Assembly: GCF_021497505.1 (NCBI RefSeq)
Contig: NZ_CP069349.1
Span: 1,641,001 to 1,705,000 of the forward strand
Reading direction: 5' to 3'
Source: Turicibacter sp. TJ11
GTDB lineage: Bacteria; Bacillota_I; Bacilli_A; MOL361; Turicibacteraceae
Length of the DNA: 64,000 nt
In this document: piece by piece, positions 10,562-20,074 of the stretch
How positions within the stretch are numbered: position 1 is the first letter of the stretch
Layout of the letters: every line of letters starts with the position of its first letter
Translations under genes and position numbers: made by a program
The notes under the pieces: generated by a model
Databases searched by the model: none
Told to the model about the DNA's origin: nothing
Seen by the model: only the letters and a program-made list of their open reading frames with translations

Positions 10562-10855
10562 ATGAATCAAAACTCTTTTAAACAAATACTACATGAGTTG
10601 TTTTTGATTTGCTTTTCAAATGTTGTTCTAGCAAGTGTTTGATGTATTTTAACACGTGATTACTATGAAAGTCACAGTAGACTTATCTATGATTCTTTTA
10701 ATTTATTCTATGAGTTTAAGACGTTATTTATGATAAATCTGCTCACATCTATGAAAAATAAAGTCCATTCATTAATGTTTTGGATAAATGACTATAGAAT
10801 CTCATCAAAAAAAGTTAATCATCTATCCCCTTACCTTTCAGATTTTCAGACTTAA
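10562..10855 (+). pseudogene. Small gene interrupted by an in-frame TGA
   Basis: ATG at 10562 follows a strong AAAGGAGTGATC ribosome binding site. The frame reads 26 codons (MNQNSFKQILHELFLICFSN...), meets TGA at 10640-10642, then stays open for 70 more codons to TAA at 10853. The total of 97 codons is typical of the small proteins nearby. The part before the stop is hydrophobic. The simplest reading is a nonsense mutation, perhaps TGG to TGA, in a small membrane-protein gene lying just upstream of the 10927 gene. I do not recognise the family. Confidence 0.5.
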
Positions 10856-10926
10856 CTTCACTAGCTCACTTTTATATTTTCATATTTTTACACATAATCT
10901 CTTGATAGATTTTAGGAGGAATGAAA

Positions 10927-11436
10927 ATGAAAAAAGCCTATCTTTACTTATTGATCGGTACTATCTTAATGTTTTTTTCACTTAGAATCGTTCACTTAGA
11001 CTTAATCATTCATCTTTGTAGTTATTTACTGATCACCTATGCTTTATTTTTAATAAATGAAAAATATCAAAGCTTTACGTTAACATTTGCTAGCCAATTA
11101 ATGATTGGACTTTTTTTATTTGAAATATTACAAGTTGGAAATGCTCCGACTTCACCTTTCTTATTAACGACTATTTTAAATACGTTGATTCTTGTGAATC
11201 AATTATTCGTTTTTTATCTCGTTATTAAATCAGAAAGTGATGTGACAGAATCATTTCATGTTTTTAAATATAAGCGGATGGATATTTTTATTAGTTTAAG
11301 TCTGTTTATTTTATATCTCTTTTCTTACTTTAGTTTCTTTGCCTCTTCTTTATTTAACATTCTTCATTTATATTTCTTTTTCTTTCTTATTTATGTTTTT
11401 TATAAATTCTATCATTGGCATCATCATTCCTCGTAG
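10927..11436 (+). CDS. Multi-pass membrane protein, unknown
   Basis: A 169-residue, very hydrophobic protein with about five predicted membrane segments and a histidine-rich tail (YHWHHHSS). The start is the second of two close ATGs: AGGAGG at 10914-10919 touches the ATG at 10921 but is 7 nt from the ATG at 10927. A terminator follows. It may form an operon with the disrupted small gene 70 bp upstream. No family recognised; the tail hints at metal binding but that is only a guess. Confidence 0.65.
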   Translation: MKKAYLYLLIGTILMFFSLRIVHLDLIIHLCSYLLITYALFLINEKYQSFTLTFASQLMIGLFLFEILQVGNAPTSPFLLTTILNTLILVNQLFVFYLVIKSESDVTESFHVFKYKRMDIFISLSLFILYLFSYFSFFASSLFNILHLYFFFFLIYVFYKFYHWHHHSS

Positions 11437-11472
11437 CTCTTGTTCTTTGTTTTTTTAATAATCTTAATAAAC

Positions 11473-11507
11473 AAAAAGATTAAGCTCCGACGAACTTAAT
11501 CTTTTTT
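11473..11507. terminator. Bidirectional terminator
   Basis: AAAAAGATTAAG / CTTAATCTTTTTT stem with a 10-nt loop between convergent genes. Confidence 0.85.
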
Positions 11508-11510
11508 CAT

Positions 11511-12338
11511 TTATTCAACCGTCTTTTTATGATGTGGTTTAGCTACCTCATCAAAATGATTCATTAATTCTTGAAGACGATTTCTTAATTCCTCTCCCTC
11601 AATAGGCTGACCATGACTAACAATTGCTAGTTGTGGATTTAAATCAATAATTTTTTGGATGGATTTTTTAGCCTCTTCCCAGTTCGTTGTAAAATATTTA
11701 GGAGGGCCACTTACTGTTTCATGCTGAGATAACACTGACATCAAAGATTCTTGTTTGACCGTTGTAAAAGCATCTGATGCAATTAACACTCCATCGCGCT
11801 CTCTAAATAAAGCAATTTGTCCTTCTGTATGTCCCGGAACTAAAATAAAGCGCCATTCAGGTAAATGGGGAATCGTCCCGTCTTCTGGCAATGGATGAAC
11901 ACGATCTCCTAAATCGATACTTGTATGTGGAAAACTTTTAGAAAGTTTAGCAATCCATCCATCATCCACTTCAGTATCTGCTAGTGGATAATCTTTTTTT
12001 CCTGTTACATAAGGCAGTTCTAGTGGATGAATATAAACTGGAACATCCCAGTGAGTAGCTAGTTCAAATACGGATCCGACGTGATCAAAATGCCCGTGTG
12101 TTAAGATAATAGCTTCTGGCTTTTTTCCCAAACCTAGTTCATCTTCCACAACATGACGAATAAAATCACCTGAATTTTCAAGTCCTGTATCGACTAAAAC
12201 CCATTGATCTTTTTGTTTACCAAGTCCACTAATAATACAAGCATTTGAAACTGTAAATTCTAATAATAAAATATCTTTTCTAACCCAGCATTTTGTTCGG
12301 GTTAAAGTAGATAAGGCTTCTACTAACATATTTCCCAT
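11511..12338 (-). CDS. Metallo-beta-lactamase-fold hydrolase (glyoxalase II-like)
   Basis: A 275-residue MBL-fold protein. The zinc motif THGHFDHVGS is at about residues 79-88, with LVDTGLENSG before it, PGHTEGQIALF (third zinc histidine) near residue 168, SDAF near 188 and a late VSHGQPI near 242. The order matches single-domain hydrolases of the glyoxalase II/YflN type; the substrate cannot be told from sequence. The ATG at 12338 has a weak ribosome binding site, and an ATG three codons inside is an alternative start. Confidence 0.8.
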   Translation of the reverse strand: MGNMLVEALSTLTRTKCWVRKDILLLEFTVSNACIISGLGKQKDQWVLVDTGLENSGDFIRHVVEDELGLGKKPEAIILTHGHFDHVGSVFELATHWDVPVYIHPLELPYVTGKKDYPLADTEVDDGWIAKLSKSFPHTSIDLGDRVHPLPEDGTIPHLPEWRFILVPGHTEGQIALFRERDGVLIASDAFTTVKQESLMSVLSQHETVSGPPKYFTTNWEEAKKSIQKIIDLNPQLAIVSHGQPIEGEELRNRLQELMNHFDEVAKPHHKKTVE

Positions 12339-12586
12339 TTTATTTCGCTGTTATCATCGTCTTTTAACAGCTACCTCCTTTAATCACTGATTAAAAATAA
12401 ATCTAAATCTCACAAATTTATCATTCTTTACTTTAGTAATTCCAAACTAAAGTACTCGGTGTTGGTTGAAAAAAGTGAATCATTTTTCTCTTATGTTTTA
12501 TGCGTATATCTATCGATAGATTATGCATTTTACTAAGTTCTATTCTTTTGTCTTGTGTTTAACTCCTTCTGAGCTATATAAAATAA
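12339..12586. other. Intergenic region
   Basis: Between the MBL-fold gene and the reductase terminator. It presumably carries the leftward promoter of the MBL gene; nothing else recognised. Confidence 0.4.
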
Positions 12587-12628
12587 AAGCCGGCAACACT
12601 CTAGATTATTCTAGAATGATGCCGGCTT
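12587..12628 (-). terminator. Terminator of the siroheme reductase gene
   Basis: AAGCCGGCA / TGCCGGCTT outer stem with an inner TCTAGA palindrome. On the minus strand it is followed by TTTATTTTAT. Confidence 0.85.
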
Positions 12629-12690
12629 ACCTTTTTTAATATCGTTTATAAGATTACTTTTAATGATCAGTAGATTAGTATGGAGTTTAC

Positions 12691-14244
12691 TTAAACAAGA
12701 TATTTTTCTACAAGTGCATGAAAGGCTGCTTCTTCTTTAACTCTATAATCTTCAAAATCAAGATTTGACTTTTCGATATCTTGTGCTAATTCATATAAAA
12801 ATTCAGGAATTTGTGTTGCTAACATTTCCCCATAACTATGTCCTAATACCGTTTCATCAGCACTAATTTTTCCCCCAACACTAAACGTAAAGCATTCAGC
12901 CAAAGTTCCGTCCACTTTTTTCTTTTTACCAGTAAATCCAATCGATCCAATTTGATGGACACCACATGAATTATGACATCCTGATAAAAAGACTCGCGGT
13001 AAAATATCTTTATTATAATTTCTATCTTTAAAATATTGTAAAATCTCACGTAAGGTTGATTGACTATTACATAAACCAACTTGACATGTTGGAACTCCAA
13101 TACAAGAAATACTTTGTTCTAATCTTGTGTTACCACTCATCTCATCCGTTAACTGTAAAAATTGTTTAGCTTCTTTTGCCGTTAAGTTTCTAAAACACAT
13201 TCCCTCTTCCATCGCTAAACGAACTTCTATACCTTCAACTGACTCAATAAATGAAATTAATTTTTCAAAGTCTACTAACTCCAGTTGTCCCCCCACTGGT
13301 TGTAAATAAACACTATACAATCCTGATTGTTTTTGAGCAAACAAACGTGGATGTTCTAGTAATTCAGGCTCAGCCGTTTTAGTGATGGTTGAATTTGTGA
13401 TTTCTGTTAACTCTAAACCACCTTTTTCCCTTAACTGATCCACATATTTTTGATAAGCTGCTAATGTTTCTTTTTCTCCGAGTTTTTCAACAATATAACG
13501 AACACGCGCTTTATTGCGATTCTCATAATCGCCTTCAGCCATAAATAGTTGAACCATTGCCTCCACATAGTACAGCACGTCACTTGGTTTAATGAGTGGC
13601 TCATATTTAAGAGCAAGACGAGGATTTTGACCAAGACCTCCTCCTAAATAAACTTGAAAGTATTGTTTTCCATCTTTGGTCACTGCTAAAAAACCTAAAT
13701 CTTGAACACGGCAGTGTGCCTCATCTGCATCACTACATGAAAAAGATACTTTCAATTTTCTTGGTAACTTATATTTATAAATTTGTTTTAAAAAGTAATT
13801 TCCTGTCGCTAATGCATAAGGTGTTACGTCAAAAGCTTCATTTGGATCAACTCCAGATAAAGGAGAGATGGCGACATTACGTGGAAAATCGCCCCCCGCT
13901 CCACGTGTATACAAATCATGATCGAGCGCCTCTTTCATTAAATCACAGATTTCATCAATCGATAACCCGTGTAACTGAATGGCCTGACGTGTTGTTAAGT
14001 GAATACGTTCTACACCATATTTTTTGGATAAATGATCAATCACCTTCATGTCTTCTAACGTTAAAACACCTGAAGGAATACGTAATCGAATCATCATGTC
14101 TTCTTTATTACGATGAGCATAAACACCAAAACCACCTGAAGCATGTTTAAACTTCATCACACTTAACTCACCATTTACAAACTGATGCCCCATCTCACGA
14201 AAATCTTCTATTTCTGAATATAAAACTTCTTTTAATTCCCTCAT
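12691..14244 (-). CDS. Ferredoxin-type nitrite/sulfite reductase (siroheme, 4Fe-4S)
   Basis: A 517-residue protein of the nitrite/sulfite reductase superfamily. The siroheme-4Fe4S ligand set is complete: CIGVPTC (C-x5-C, about residue 382) and GCHNSC (C-x3-C, about residue 426). Two parachute half-domains are visible, the first starting MKFKHASGGFGVYAHR. The usual reaction is six-electron reduction of sulfite to sulfide or nitrite to ammonia with ferredoxin; sequence alone does not choose. The gene is monocistronic with its own terminator. No flavoprotein subunit, siroheme synthesis gene or sulfate-assimilation gene is adjacent. Confidence 0.85.
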   Translation of the reverse strand: MRELKEVLYSEIEDFREMGHQFVNGELSVMKFKHASGGFGVYAHRNKEDMMIRLRIPSGVLTLEDMKVIDHLSKKYGVERIHLTTRQAIQLHGLSIDEICDLMKEALDHDLYTRGAGGDFPRNVAISPLSGVDPNEAFDVTPYALATGNYFLKQIYKYKLPRKLKVSFSCSDADEAHCRVQDLGFLAVTKDGKQYFQVYLGGGLGQNPRLALKYEPLIKPSDVLYYVEAMVQLFMAEGDYENRNKARVRYIVEKLGEKETLAAYQKYVDQLREKGGLELTEITNSTITKTAEPELLEHPRLFAQKQSGLYSVYLQPVGGQLELVDFEKLISFIESVEGIEVRLAMEEGMCFRNLTAKEAKQFLQLTDEMSGNTRLEQSISCIGVPTCQVGLCNSQSTLREILQYFKDRNYNKDILPRVFLSGCHNSCGVHQIGSIGFTGKKKKVDGTLAECFTFSVGGKISADETVLGHSYGEMLATQIPEFLYELAQDIEKSNLDFEDYRVKEEAAFHALVEKYLV

Positions 14245-14629
14245 CTAATCACTCCATTTCAATTCATTAATGAATGACTACATCTCATTTTAATTATACC
14301 AAATAAATCCAAAACATTCATGATTAAACTGATGCTAACTATTATTTCATTAGTCATTCGATAAATCGCCCATTCACTCAAATCAACATCATCAATCTCT
14401 ATTTTTTCTAATAATCTTTAGTAAATAATATGTGTTGATGGCTTATAAATGAGTAAAATTTTTAAAACTTAGACTTCTCCCGGGCTTAAATAGCTGTTCT
14501 CAATAAGTTTTATTTGAACTGATAGATCATATTCACTCATAAATAGAATATATTACCAAAACTCGCTTTAATTAATCGCTTTCATCTGTTAAGATGAAGT
14601 TGTATGTTTTACATGAGGGGGACTTAAAA
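14245..14629. other. Divergent intergenic region
   Basis: Lies between two divergent genes (reductase and beta-galactosidase), so should hold both promoters. AT-rich apart from one TCTCCCGGGCTT patch near 14475. No clear catabolite-repression operator identified. Confidence 0.4.
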
Positions 14630-16663
14630 ATGGAATTTAATGAGTTAAGAGTTGCTGATCTGTTACATGGGGCAGATTATAATCCTGAGCAATGGCTCGA
14701 TCGCCCAGATATTTTAGCTAAAGATATTGAGTTAATGAAAGAAGCTCATTGTAATGTAGTGAGTATAGGAATGTTCTCCTGGTCGATGCTTGAACCAGAA
14801 GAAGGAGTTTATCAGTTTGAATGGCTAGAATCAGTCATTAATAATCTTTTTGATCATGGAATTTACACGATTCTTTCAACGCCAAGTGGCGCTCGTCCAC
14901 CTTGGTTAGCTCAAAAATATCCTGAAGTCTTACGTGTTGAGAAAAATCGCGTTCGTAACTTGTTTGGACTTCGTCATAATCACTGCTATACCTCACCGAT
15001 TTATCGTGATAAAGTCGCACAAATTAACGGTGAGTTAGCTAAACGTTTTGCCAATCATCCAGGAGTTATCTTATGGCATCTTTCTAATGAATACGGGGGA
15101 GAATGCCACTGTCCACTTTGTCAGGAAGCTTTTCGTCAGTGGTTAAAAGATAAGTACCAAACACTTGATGCCTTAAATCAAGCTTGGTGGACAACGTTTT
15201 GGAGTCATCGATATACCTCATGGGATCAAATTGAAAGTCCCGCTTTACATGGAGAGATGATGTTACATGGACTTAATTTAGATTGGTATCGTTTTGTCAG
15301 CCATCAAACCCTTGATTTTGTTAAATGGGAAAAGGAAAGTGTGAAATCTTACAATCCTCATCTTCCTGTTACCATCAATATGATGTATTACTTCTATGGC
15401 ATTAATTACTTTGACACGAAAGATTTAATTGATGTTGTTTCTTGGGATTCTTATCCTGTTTGGCATAAAGCTGGGACAACCGATTTAGACATTGGCTGTG
15501 ATACAGCCATGATGCATGACTTAATGCGTTCTATTAAAAATAAACCTTTTTTATTAATGGAAAGTACGCCAAGTATGACGAACTGGCAAAATGTCGCTAA
15601 ATTAAAAAAACCAGGCATGCATATGCTTTCTTCTATGCAAGCAATTGCTCATGGTTCAAATTCTGTTCAATATTTTCAATGGCGTAAAAGTCGTGGAGCC
15701 TCTGAAAAATTTCATGGTGCCGTTATCGATCATTACGGAAAATCTGATACGCGCGTTTTTCGTGAAGTCTCTGAGCTAGGAATTCGACTTGAGCAACTAT
15801 CACCTTTAACAAAAACATGTAATCAAGCACAAGTTGCTATTCTTTTTGATTGGGAAAATCGTTGGGCTATTGATGATATGCAAGGTCCTCGTAATATTGG
15901 AATGCATTATAAAGAAACCGTTCAACAACATTATAAAGCCCTTTGGAAGCTCGGTACTTCGATTGATTTTATCGATATGAACAGTGATATTTCTTCTTAC
16001 CAAATCGTCATTGCTCCAATGATGTACTTACTTCGCAACAACTTTGAACAAAAACTAAAAGCCTTCGTTGAGGCAGGAGGAACATTAGTCACGACTTATT
16101 GGTCAGGAATTGTGAATGAAACGGATCTTTGCTATTTAGAAGGAACACCTCATGGATTAATGGACGTTTTAGGTCTTCGAAGTGAAGAAATTGATGGTTT
16201 ATTTGATGGTGAAACAAATAGTGCTTCACCAACGACATCTTCATGGTTAACAAAAGACAAAACTTATACATGCTCACAGTTATGTGATTTAATCATTCCA
16301 AGTACGGCTCAAACTCTTATGACTTATAACGAAGATTTTTATCAAAATAAGCCTGCCCTAACGGTTAACTCCTTTAAAGAAGGACACGCGTATTATATTG
16401 CCACAAGATTTGAAGATGATTTTTATGATGAATTTTATACACAACTTTTAAAAGAAACAAAAATTTACCGTCCACTAGACATCCCTCTTCCTGAAGGAGT
16501 CATTGTGACGTATCGTGATGGCTATTTATTTTTGCAAAACTTTAATCATCATGAAGTCACTCTTTCAGCTCTTCCAACTACGTATCAGCTTATCGATAGT
16601 AACCAAGATATTTATCATGATTTTATCCTTCAACCATTTGAAGTCATCATCATTCACGAATAA
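14630..16663 (+). CDS. GH42 beta-galactosidase
   Basis: A 677-residue glycoside hydrolase family 42 enzyme, hydrolysing terminal beta-galactosides in the cytoplasm. Visible: GADYNPEQW at the N-terminus, SIGMFSWSMLEPEEG, acid/base glutamate in HLSNEYGGECHC, zinc-cluster cysteines in HCYTSP and CHCPLC, and nucleophile glutamate in LLMESTPSMTNW. A trimerisation domain and a small C-terminal domain follow. I chose the ATG at 14630, preceded by GAGGGGGAC at ideal spacing, over an in-frame ATG at 14594 that lacks a ribosome binding site. No sugar transporter is adjacent and there is no signal peptide. Confidence 0.93.
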   Translation: MEFNELRVADLLHGADYNPEQWLDRPDILAKDIELMKEAHCNVVSIGMFSWSMLEPEEGVYQFEWLESVINNLFDHGIYTILSTPSGARPPWLAQKYPEVLRVEKNRVRNLFGLRHNHCYTSPIYRDKVAQINGELAKRFANHPGVILWHLSNEYGGECHCPLCQEAFRQWLKDKYQTLDALNQAWWTTFWSHRYTSWDQIESPALHGEMMLHGLNLDWYRFVSHQTLDFVKWEKESVKSYNPHLPVTINMMYYFYGINYFDTKDLIDVVSWDSYPVWHKAGTTDLDIGCDTAMMHDLMRSIKNKPFLLMESTPSMTNWQNVAKLKKPGMHMLSSMQAIAHGSNSVQYFQWRKSRGASEKFHGAVIDHYGKSDTRVFREVSELGIRLEQLSPLTKTCNQAQVAILFDWENRWAIDDMQGPRNIGMHYKETVQQHYKALWKLGTSIDFIDMNSDISSYQIVIAPMMYLLRNNFEQKLKAFVEAGGTLVTTYWSGIVNETDLCYLEGTPHGLMDVLGLRSEEIDGLFDGETNSASPTTSSWLTKDKTYTCSQLCDLIIPSTAQTLMTYNEDFYQNKPALTVNSFKEGHAYYIATRFEDDFYDEFYTQLLKETKIYRPLDIPLPEGVIVTYRDGYLFLQNFNHHEVTLSALPTTYQLIDSNQDIYHDFILQPFEVIIIHE

Positions 16664-16681
16664 TTGTTATGATGTAAAATT

Positions 16682-16710
16682 AAAAAGCCTCCTAAGTTAG
16701 GAGGCTTTTT
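16682..16710. terminator. Bidirectional terminator
   Basis: AAAAAGCCTCCTAA / TTAGGAGGCTTTTT nearly perfect hairpin between convergent genes. Confidence 0.9.
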
Positions 16711-16712
16711 GA

Positions 16713-17441
16713 TTAGATTAATTCAATATGGTTCATATCTAGTTTATATTTAACATCTTTACGTTCAACGATGACATTAATTTTTTCCTTTAATGTTTCA
16801 TCTTCCATGAGTTTTGTAATTAACTCTTTTGTTGGATTAATCGCAAAAGGTGTCCCTACGGCATGAAACATCGTTAAGTCTCCTGTCGTATCTCCATATG
16901 CATAACTTTGGCTTAAATCAATATCATACTTTGATTGAAGTTCATTAATCGCCTTTTGTTTACTAACCGAATCCCACATTGGAATCACATTTCCATTATA
17001 ACGACCTAATTCGTCTGTTTCATAAATCGTTCCTCTAAAGTCATCCATCTTATACTTCATCGCCATTTTACTAACTAACTCCATTGGCGAACCTGATATC
17101 GCAATGACAATGTGACCTTGTTCTTTATGCCACTTCATTCGTTCACGTGTAAACGTATAAATACGATCACCTTTTTGATTAATCACTTTTTGTGCGACAT
17201 GATCAATATGCTCTTTACTAACGCCTAAAATCGCTTGTTTATAAGCATCTACCATTTTTAATAAATATTCATCATAATCACCTTCTCGGCGATCCCATTT
17301 TAAATAAACTGGTTTTACCTCGTTATGCCAAACGTCTTCTTCAATTAATTCATATTTGATAATCTTTTTAAAGACTTCTGTAATGAGTCCTTCACGATAA
17401 ATCGTTCCATCAATATCAAAAAATGCTGCAATTTTCGTCAT
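16713..17441 (-). CDS. HAD-superfamily subfamily IB phosphatase
   Basis: A 242-residue HAD phosphatase. Motif I is FFDIDGTIYREG (nucleophile and acid/base aspartates, about residue 9), motif II AISGSPME (about 117), and motif III/IV YGDTTGDLTMFHAVGTPFAINP (about 180). The helical cap between motifs I and II is of the subfamily IB (phosphoserine-phosphatase-like) type. The substrate is unknown. The ATG at 17441 has GGAGGGATAAC upstream. Monocistronic. Confidence 0.85.
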   Translation of the reverse strand: MTKIAAFFDIDGTIYREGLITEVFKKIIKYELIEEDVWHNEVKPVYLKWDRREGDYDEYLLKMVDAYKQAILGVSKEHIDHVAQKVINQKGDRIYTFTRERMKWHKEQGHIVIAISGSPMELVSKMAMKYKMDDFRGTIYETDELGRYNGNVIPMWDSVSKQKAINELQSKYDIDLSQSYAYGDTTGDLTMFHAVGTPFAINPTKELITKLMEDETLKEKINVIVERKDVKYKLDMNHIELI

Positions 17442-17731
17442 GTTATCCCTCCATTTTTATCGTTTGATTCACTAATGATTCATTCATTAAAATCTTAATC
17501 TTATTGTTAACCAATGCTGTTCCGACTATTATAACAAACTCAAATAAAAAATCAATACATTTATCTTTTAAAATCGTGACTTGTTATATCATACGTCAAC
17601 CTTTCAAAAGATAAACAAAAAATCAAGACATCTTTATTGTTTACAAATAAGCCAATCAATTCAGATTATTGTTTTAGCGTCAAAAAACTTTAGAGCTAGT
17701 CAATGTATTCTCTTTTAGTTAGCGTACTGAA
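17442..17731. other. Intergenic region
   Basis: AT-rich spacer holding the leftward promoter of the HAD gene; no gene or known RNA motif seen. Confidence 0.4.
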
Positions 17732-17763
17732 AAAAGACTGCATCCTAATTAATACAGTCTTTT
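17732..17763 (-). terminator. Terminator of the CNNM/CorC gene
   Basis: AAAAGACTG / CAGTCTTTT stem; on the minus strand the arm ends in a T-rich run just after the stop codon. Confidence 0.75.
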
Positions 17764-17770
17764 AGCTTAT

Positions 17771-19084
17771 CTACTCAAGTTTATTAAAACAAATTTTTAC
17801 TTTTTCAATTCGTTTATCTTTGATACCTTCTACTTTAAATAAAACATCTTCAACTTCAACCATGCACTCTTCTGATTCATTAGGAATATAGTCTATTTGA
17901 TTAATTAAAAACCCACCTAATGTATCATAATCATCTGTTTCTTCATCGATTTTTAGATTTAGTTTATCGTTTAATTCTTTAATGGTAATTAATCCATTAA
18001 CAAGATAAGTCGTATTGTCTACTTTTTTAATAGCAGGATCATCTTCATCGTATTCGTCATTAATATCCCCCATGACTTCCTCGATAAGATCTTCAATCGT
18101 CACAATTCCTGAAAATCCACCATATTCATCAATTAAGACAGCTAAATGATTTTTTGACTTTTGTAACTCTTTAAATAATTGATCAATATTTTTACATTCA
18201 GGTACAAAAGAAGGAGTATGAAGGAGTTTTCTAATGTCAACTTTCTCAAATCCTACCTTGTAAGCTTCATTAAAAAAGTCTTTAAGGTATAAAACACCTA
18301 TAATGTTATCAATATCACCTTCATAAACCGGAATACGTGAATATTTCTCATCTAACAATTCATTAATACATAGCTTTTGCTCGATATTAATCATGTAGAC
18401 TTCCGTTCGCGGAGTCATGACTTCTTTAGCTAGCTTATCATCAAAATCAAAGATACTATTAATCATTTCTTTTTCAATTTGATTAATCACACCATGCTCT
18501 TCTCCTGCATCTACAAGTGATTTAATTTCTTCACGTGATACTTTTTCTTCTAAGTCAGAATCATTGATCCCGAGTAAATGAAGTAATAAGTTGGTTGATA
18601 AAGATAACAATTTAACAAATGGTTTCGTTAGTTTAGAAACAAAGACAATCGGTCTGACCGATAACATCGCAATCTGTTCTGATTTTTGTAAAGCAATTCG
18701 CTTTGGCACTAACTCACCAAAAACGAGCGTAAAATAAGATAACAGCAAGGTAATCACAACAAGTGCAACTGACTGTGCATAAGGAACTCCAATTTGTGAT
18801 AGGTAATATCCTACCACCTCTGAAACGCCAGTTGCTGCTGATGCACTTGAGAAAAATCCTGCTAACGTAATCCCTACTTGAATCGTTGATAAAAACTTAT
18901 TTGGTTCTTCTAATAACTGAACAAGTAAGGTTGCTCTCTTATTTCCATCATCTGCTAACATTTTCATTCGATTTCGATTGACTGAAACAATCGCCATCTC
19001 TGCTGAAGCAAAGAATGCATTTAACGCGGTTAATACGAAAATCAAAATAAATTGTGAAATTAAACTCGTCGGCTCGGGGTCCAT
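17771..19084 (-). CDS. CNNM/HlyC-CorC family membrane protein (DUF21-CBS-CorC)
   Basis: A 437-residue protein with the standard order: an N-terminal DUF21 membrane domain of about four helices (residues 8-190, with ASAEMAIVSVNRNR and FGELVPKRIAL), a CBS pair (about 210-335, with VMTPRTEV and GFSGIVTIEDLIEEVMGDI) and a C-terminal CorC/HlyC domain (about 345-430, TYLVNGLITI). Relatives are proposed Mg2+/Co2+ exporters; the hemolysin label in databases is historical. The ATG at 19084 follows GGAGAGATAAAG. Confidence 0.9.
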   Translation of the reverse strand: MDPEPTSLISQFILIFVLTALNAFFASAEMAIVSVNRNRMKMLADDGNKRATLLVQLLEEPNKFLSTIQVGITLAGFFSSASAATGVSEVVGYYLSQIGVPYAQSVALVVITLLLSYFTLVFGELVPKRIALQKSEQIAMLSVRPIVFVSKLTKPFVKLLSLSTNLLLHLLGINDSDLEEKVSREEIKSLVDAGEEHGVINQIEKEMINSIFDFDDKLAKEVMTPRTEVYMINIEQKLCINELLDEKYSRIPVYEGDIDNIIGVLYLKDFFNEAYKVGFEKVDIRKLLHTPSFVPECKNIDQLFKELQKSKNHLAVLIDEYGGFSGIVTIEDLIEEVMGDINDEYDEDDPAIKKVDNTTYLVNGLITIKELNDKLNLKIDEETDDYDTLGGFLINQIDYIPNESEECMVEVEDVLFKVEGIKDKRIEKVKICFNKLE

Positions 19085-19352
19085 AAACTTTATCTCTCCT
19101 CTATATTATAAAATTTACGCTTATTCTAGCATATGGAAGATTATTCCGTAAGATATATCTTTATAATTACATAAAATTTCTACTTATTATATATATCTAT
19201 TAGAACATCTTCTCTACTTCTCATATCATATTCAATTCATCTTATCAGGGTAACACCTCTACTTAGAGTTTATAACTCTTCCTACTTACTGGTTTTGATC
19301 TTTTTAAGAGTCATTTAAGTAAAAGTTTACGTTATAAAAAAGATTGTATTCC

Positions 19353-20066
19353 TCACTTAAATTTGTGGATATAGGCATCATACCAATCTGTTTTCCATCC
19401 TTGTTCTTTGCAAAATGATAATAACTCATTTTCGTCATTAATTCCACGTTCAGTAATCAGTCGATGAGTTTCCTTATTCACAATTAAGCCATTATCAATA
19501 TGATCCGATAGTTCACGATACATGGCTTGACTCCGAATATGCGAAAATTCACAACTTCTAATAATAAGTGGCTCTCCTGTTAATTCATCATGCGTGAGTT
19601 TATATTTCGTACGGCGCTTCTTTTTTAATTTTTTACGTGCCTCATTTAACGTGTAGTCATATTCTAATCGTTGTAATCTTACACTTTCACAAGTATTAAT
19701 CGCATCATAAAATTTCTTAGAGGCTTCTAAATTCAGTCCCTTTTTTCCCGCTCCATTTTCTTCAATTGTTTTGGCTAATAGTTCTAATACTTTATATCCT
19801 CTGATATAAAGCTCTCCGTTAAAGTTACACTTAAATTCACTCGATAATCTCATAACTAAAAACTGTGCATTTGCTTTATTAGTTCGTATAATACTGTGTA
19901 ATTTGTTCTTTTTAACCCACATCCATCCTTTTTCATCAATGAGGATACTATCTCGCCAGGCTCGTTGTAATTCTGATTTAACTTTTTGGGTAATTTGATT
20001 TTCAAGCACTGGTTCTGTATAGTTTAAATCCTTTCCTTGTCGGTATGGTATAAGCTCATTTTTCAC
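19353..20066 (-). CDS. HNH-like protein, unknown role
   Basis: A 237-residue soluble protein with a GTG start. The C-terminal third has CEFSHIRSQAM followed by NGLIVNKETHRLITE, an S-H-[~25]-N-x7-H layout reminiscent of the HNH nuclease fold. The preceding KKLKKKRRTKYKLTHDELTGEP is very basic, fitting nucleic-acid contact. The N-terminal half is unrecognised. It starts 8 bp after the stop of the upstream J-domain-like gene, so the two should be one operon. The ribosome binding site GGGAGGG is 13 nt from the GTG, longer than usual. Assignment to HNH is by motif inspection only. Confidence 0.55.
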   Translation of the reverse strand: MKNELIPYRQGKDLNYTEPVLENQITQKVKSELQRAWRDSILIDEKGWMWVKKNKLHSIIRTNKANAQFLVMRLSSEFKCNFNGELYIRGYKVLELLAKTIEENGAGKKGLNLEASKKFYDAINTCESVRLQRLEYDYTLNEARKKLKKKRRTKYKLTHDELTGEPLIIRSCEFSHIRSQAMYRELSDHIDNGLIVNKETHRLITERGINDENELLSFCKEQGWKTDWYDAYIHKFK

Positions 20067-20074
20067 AGTAATAA

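Noticed and set aside
10640-10642. TGA as selenocysteine or tryptophan codon
   Set aside because: Other genes here use TGG for tryptophan and TGA as a normal stop (for example in 54971-55318), and no SECIS-like hairpin is evident right after the TGA.
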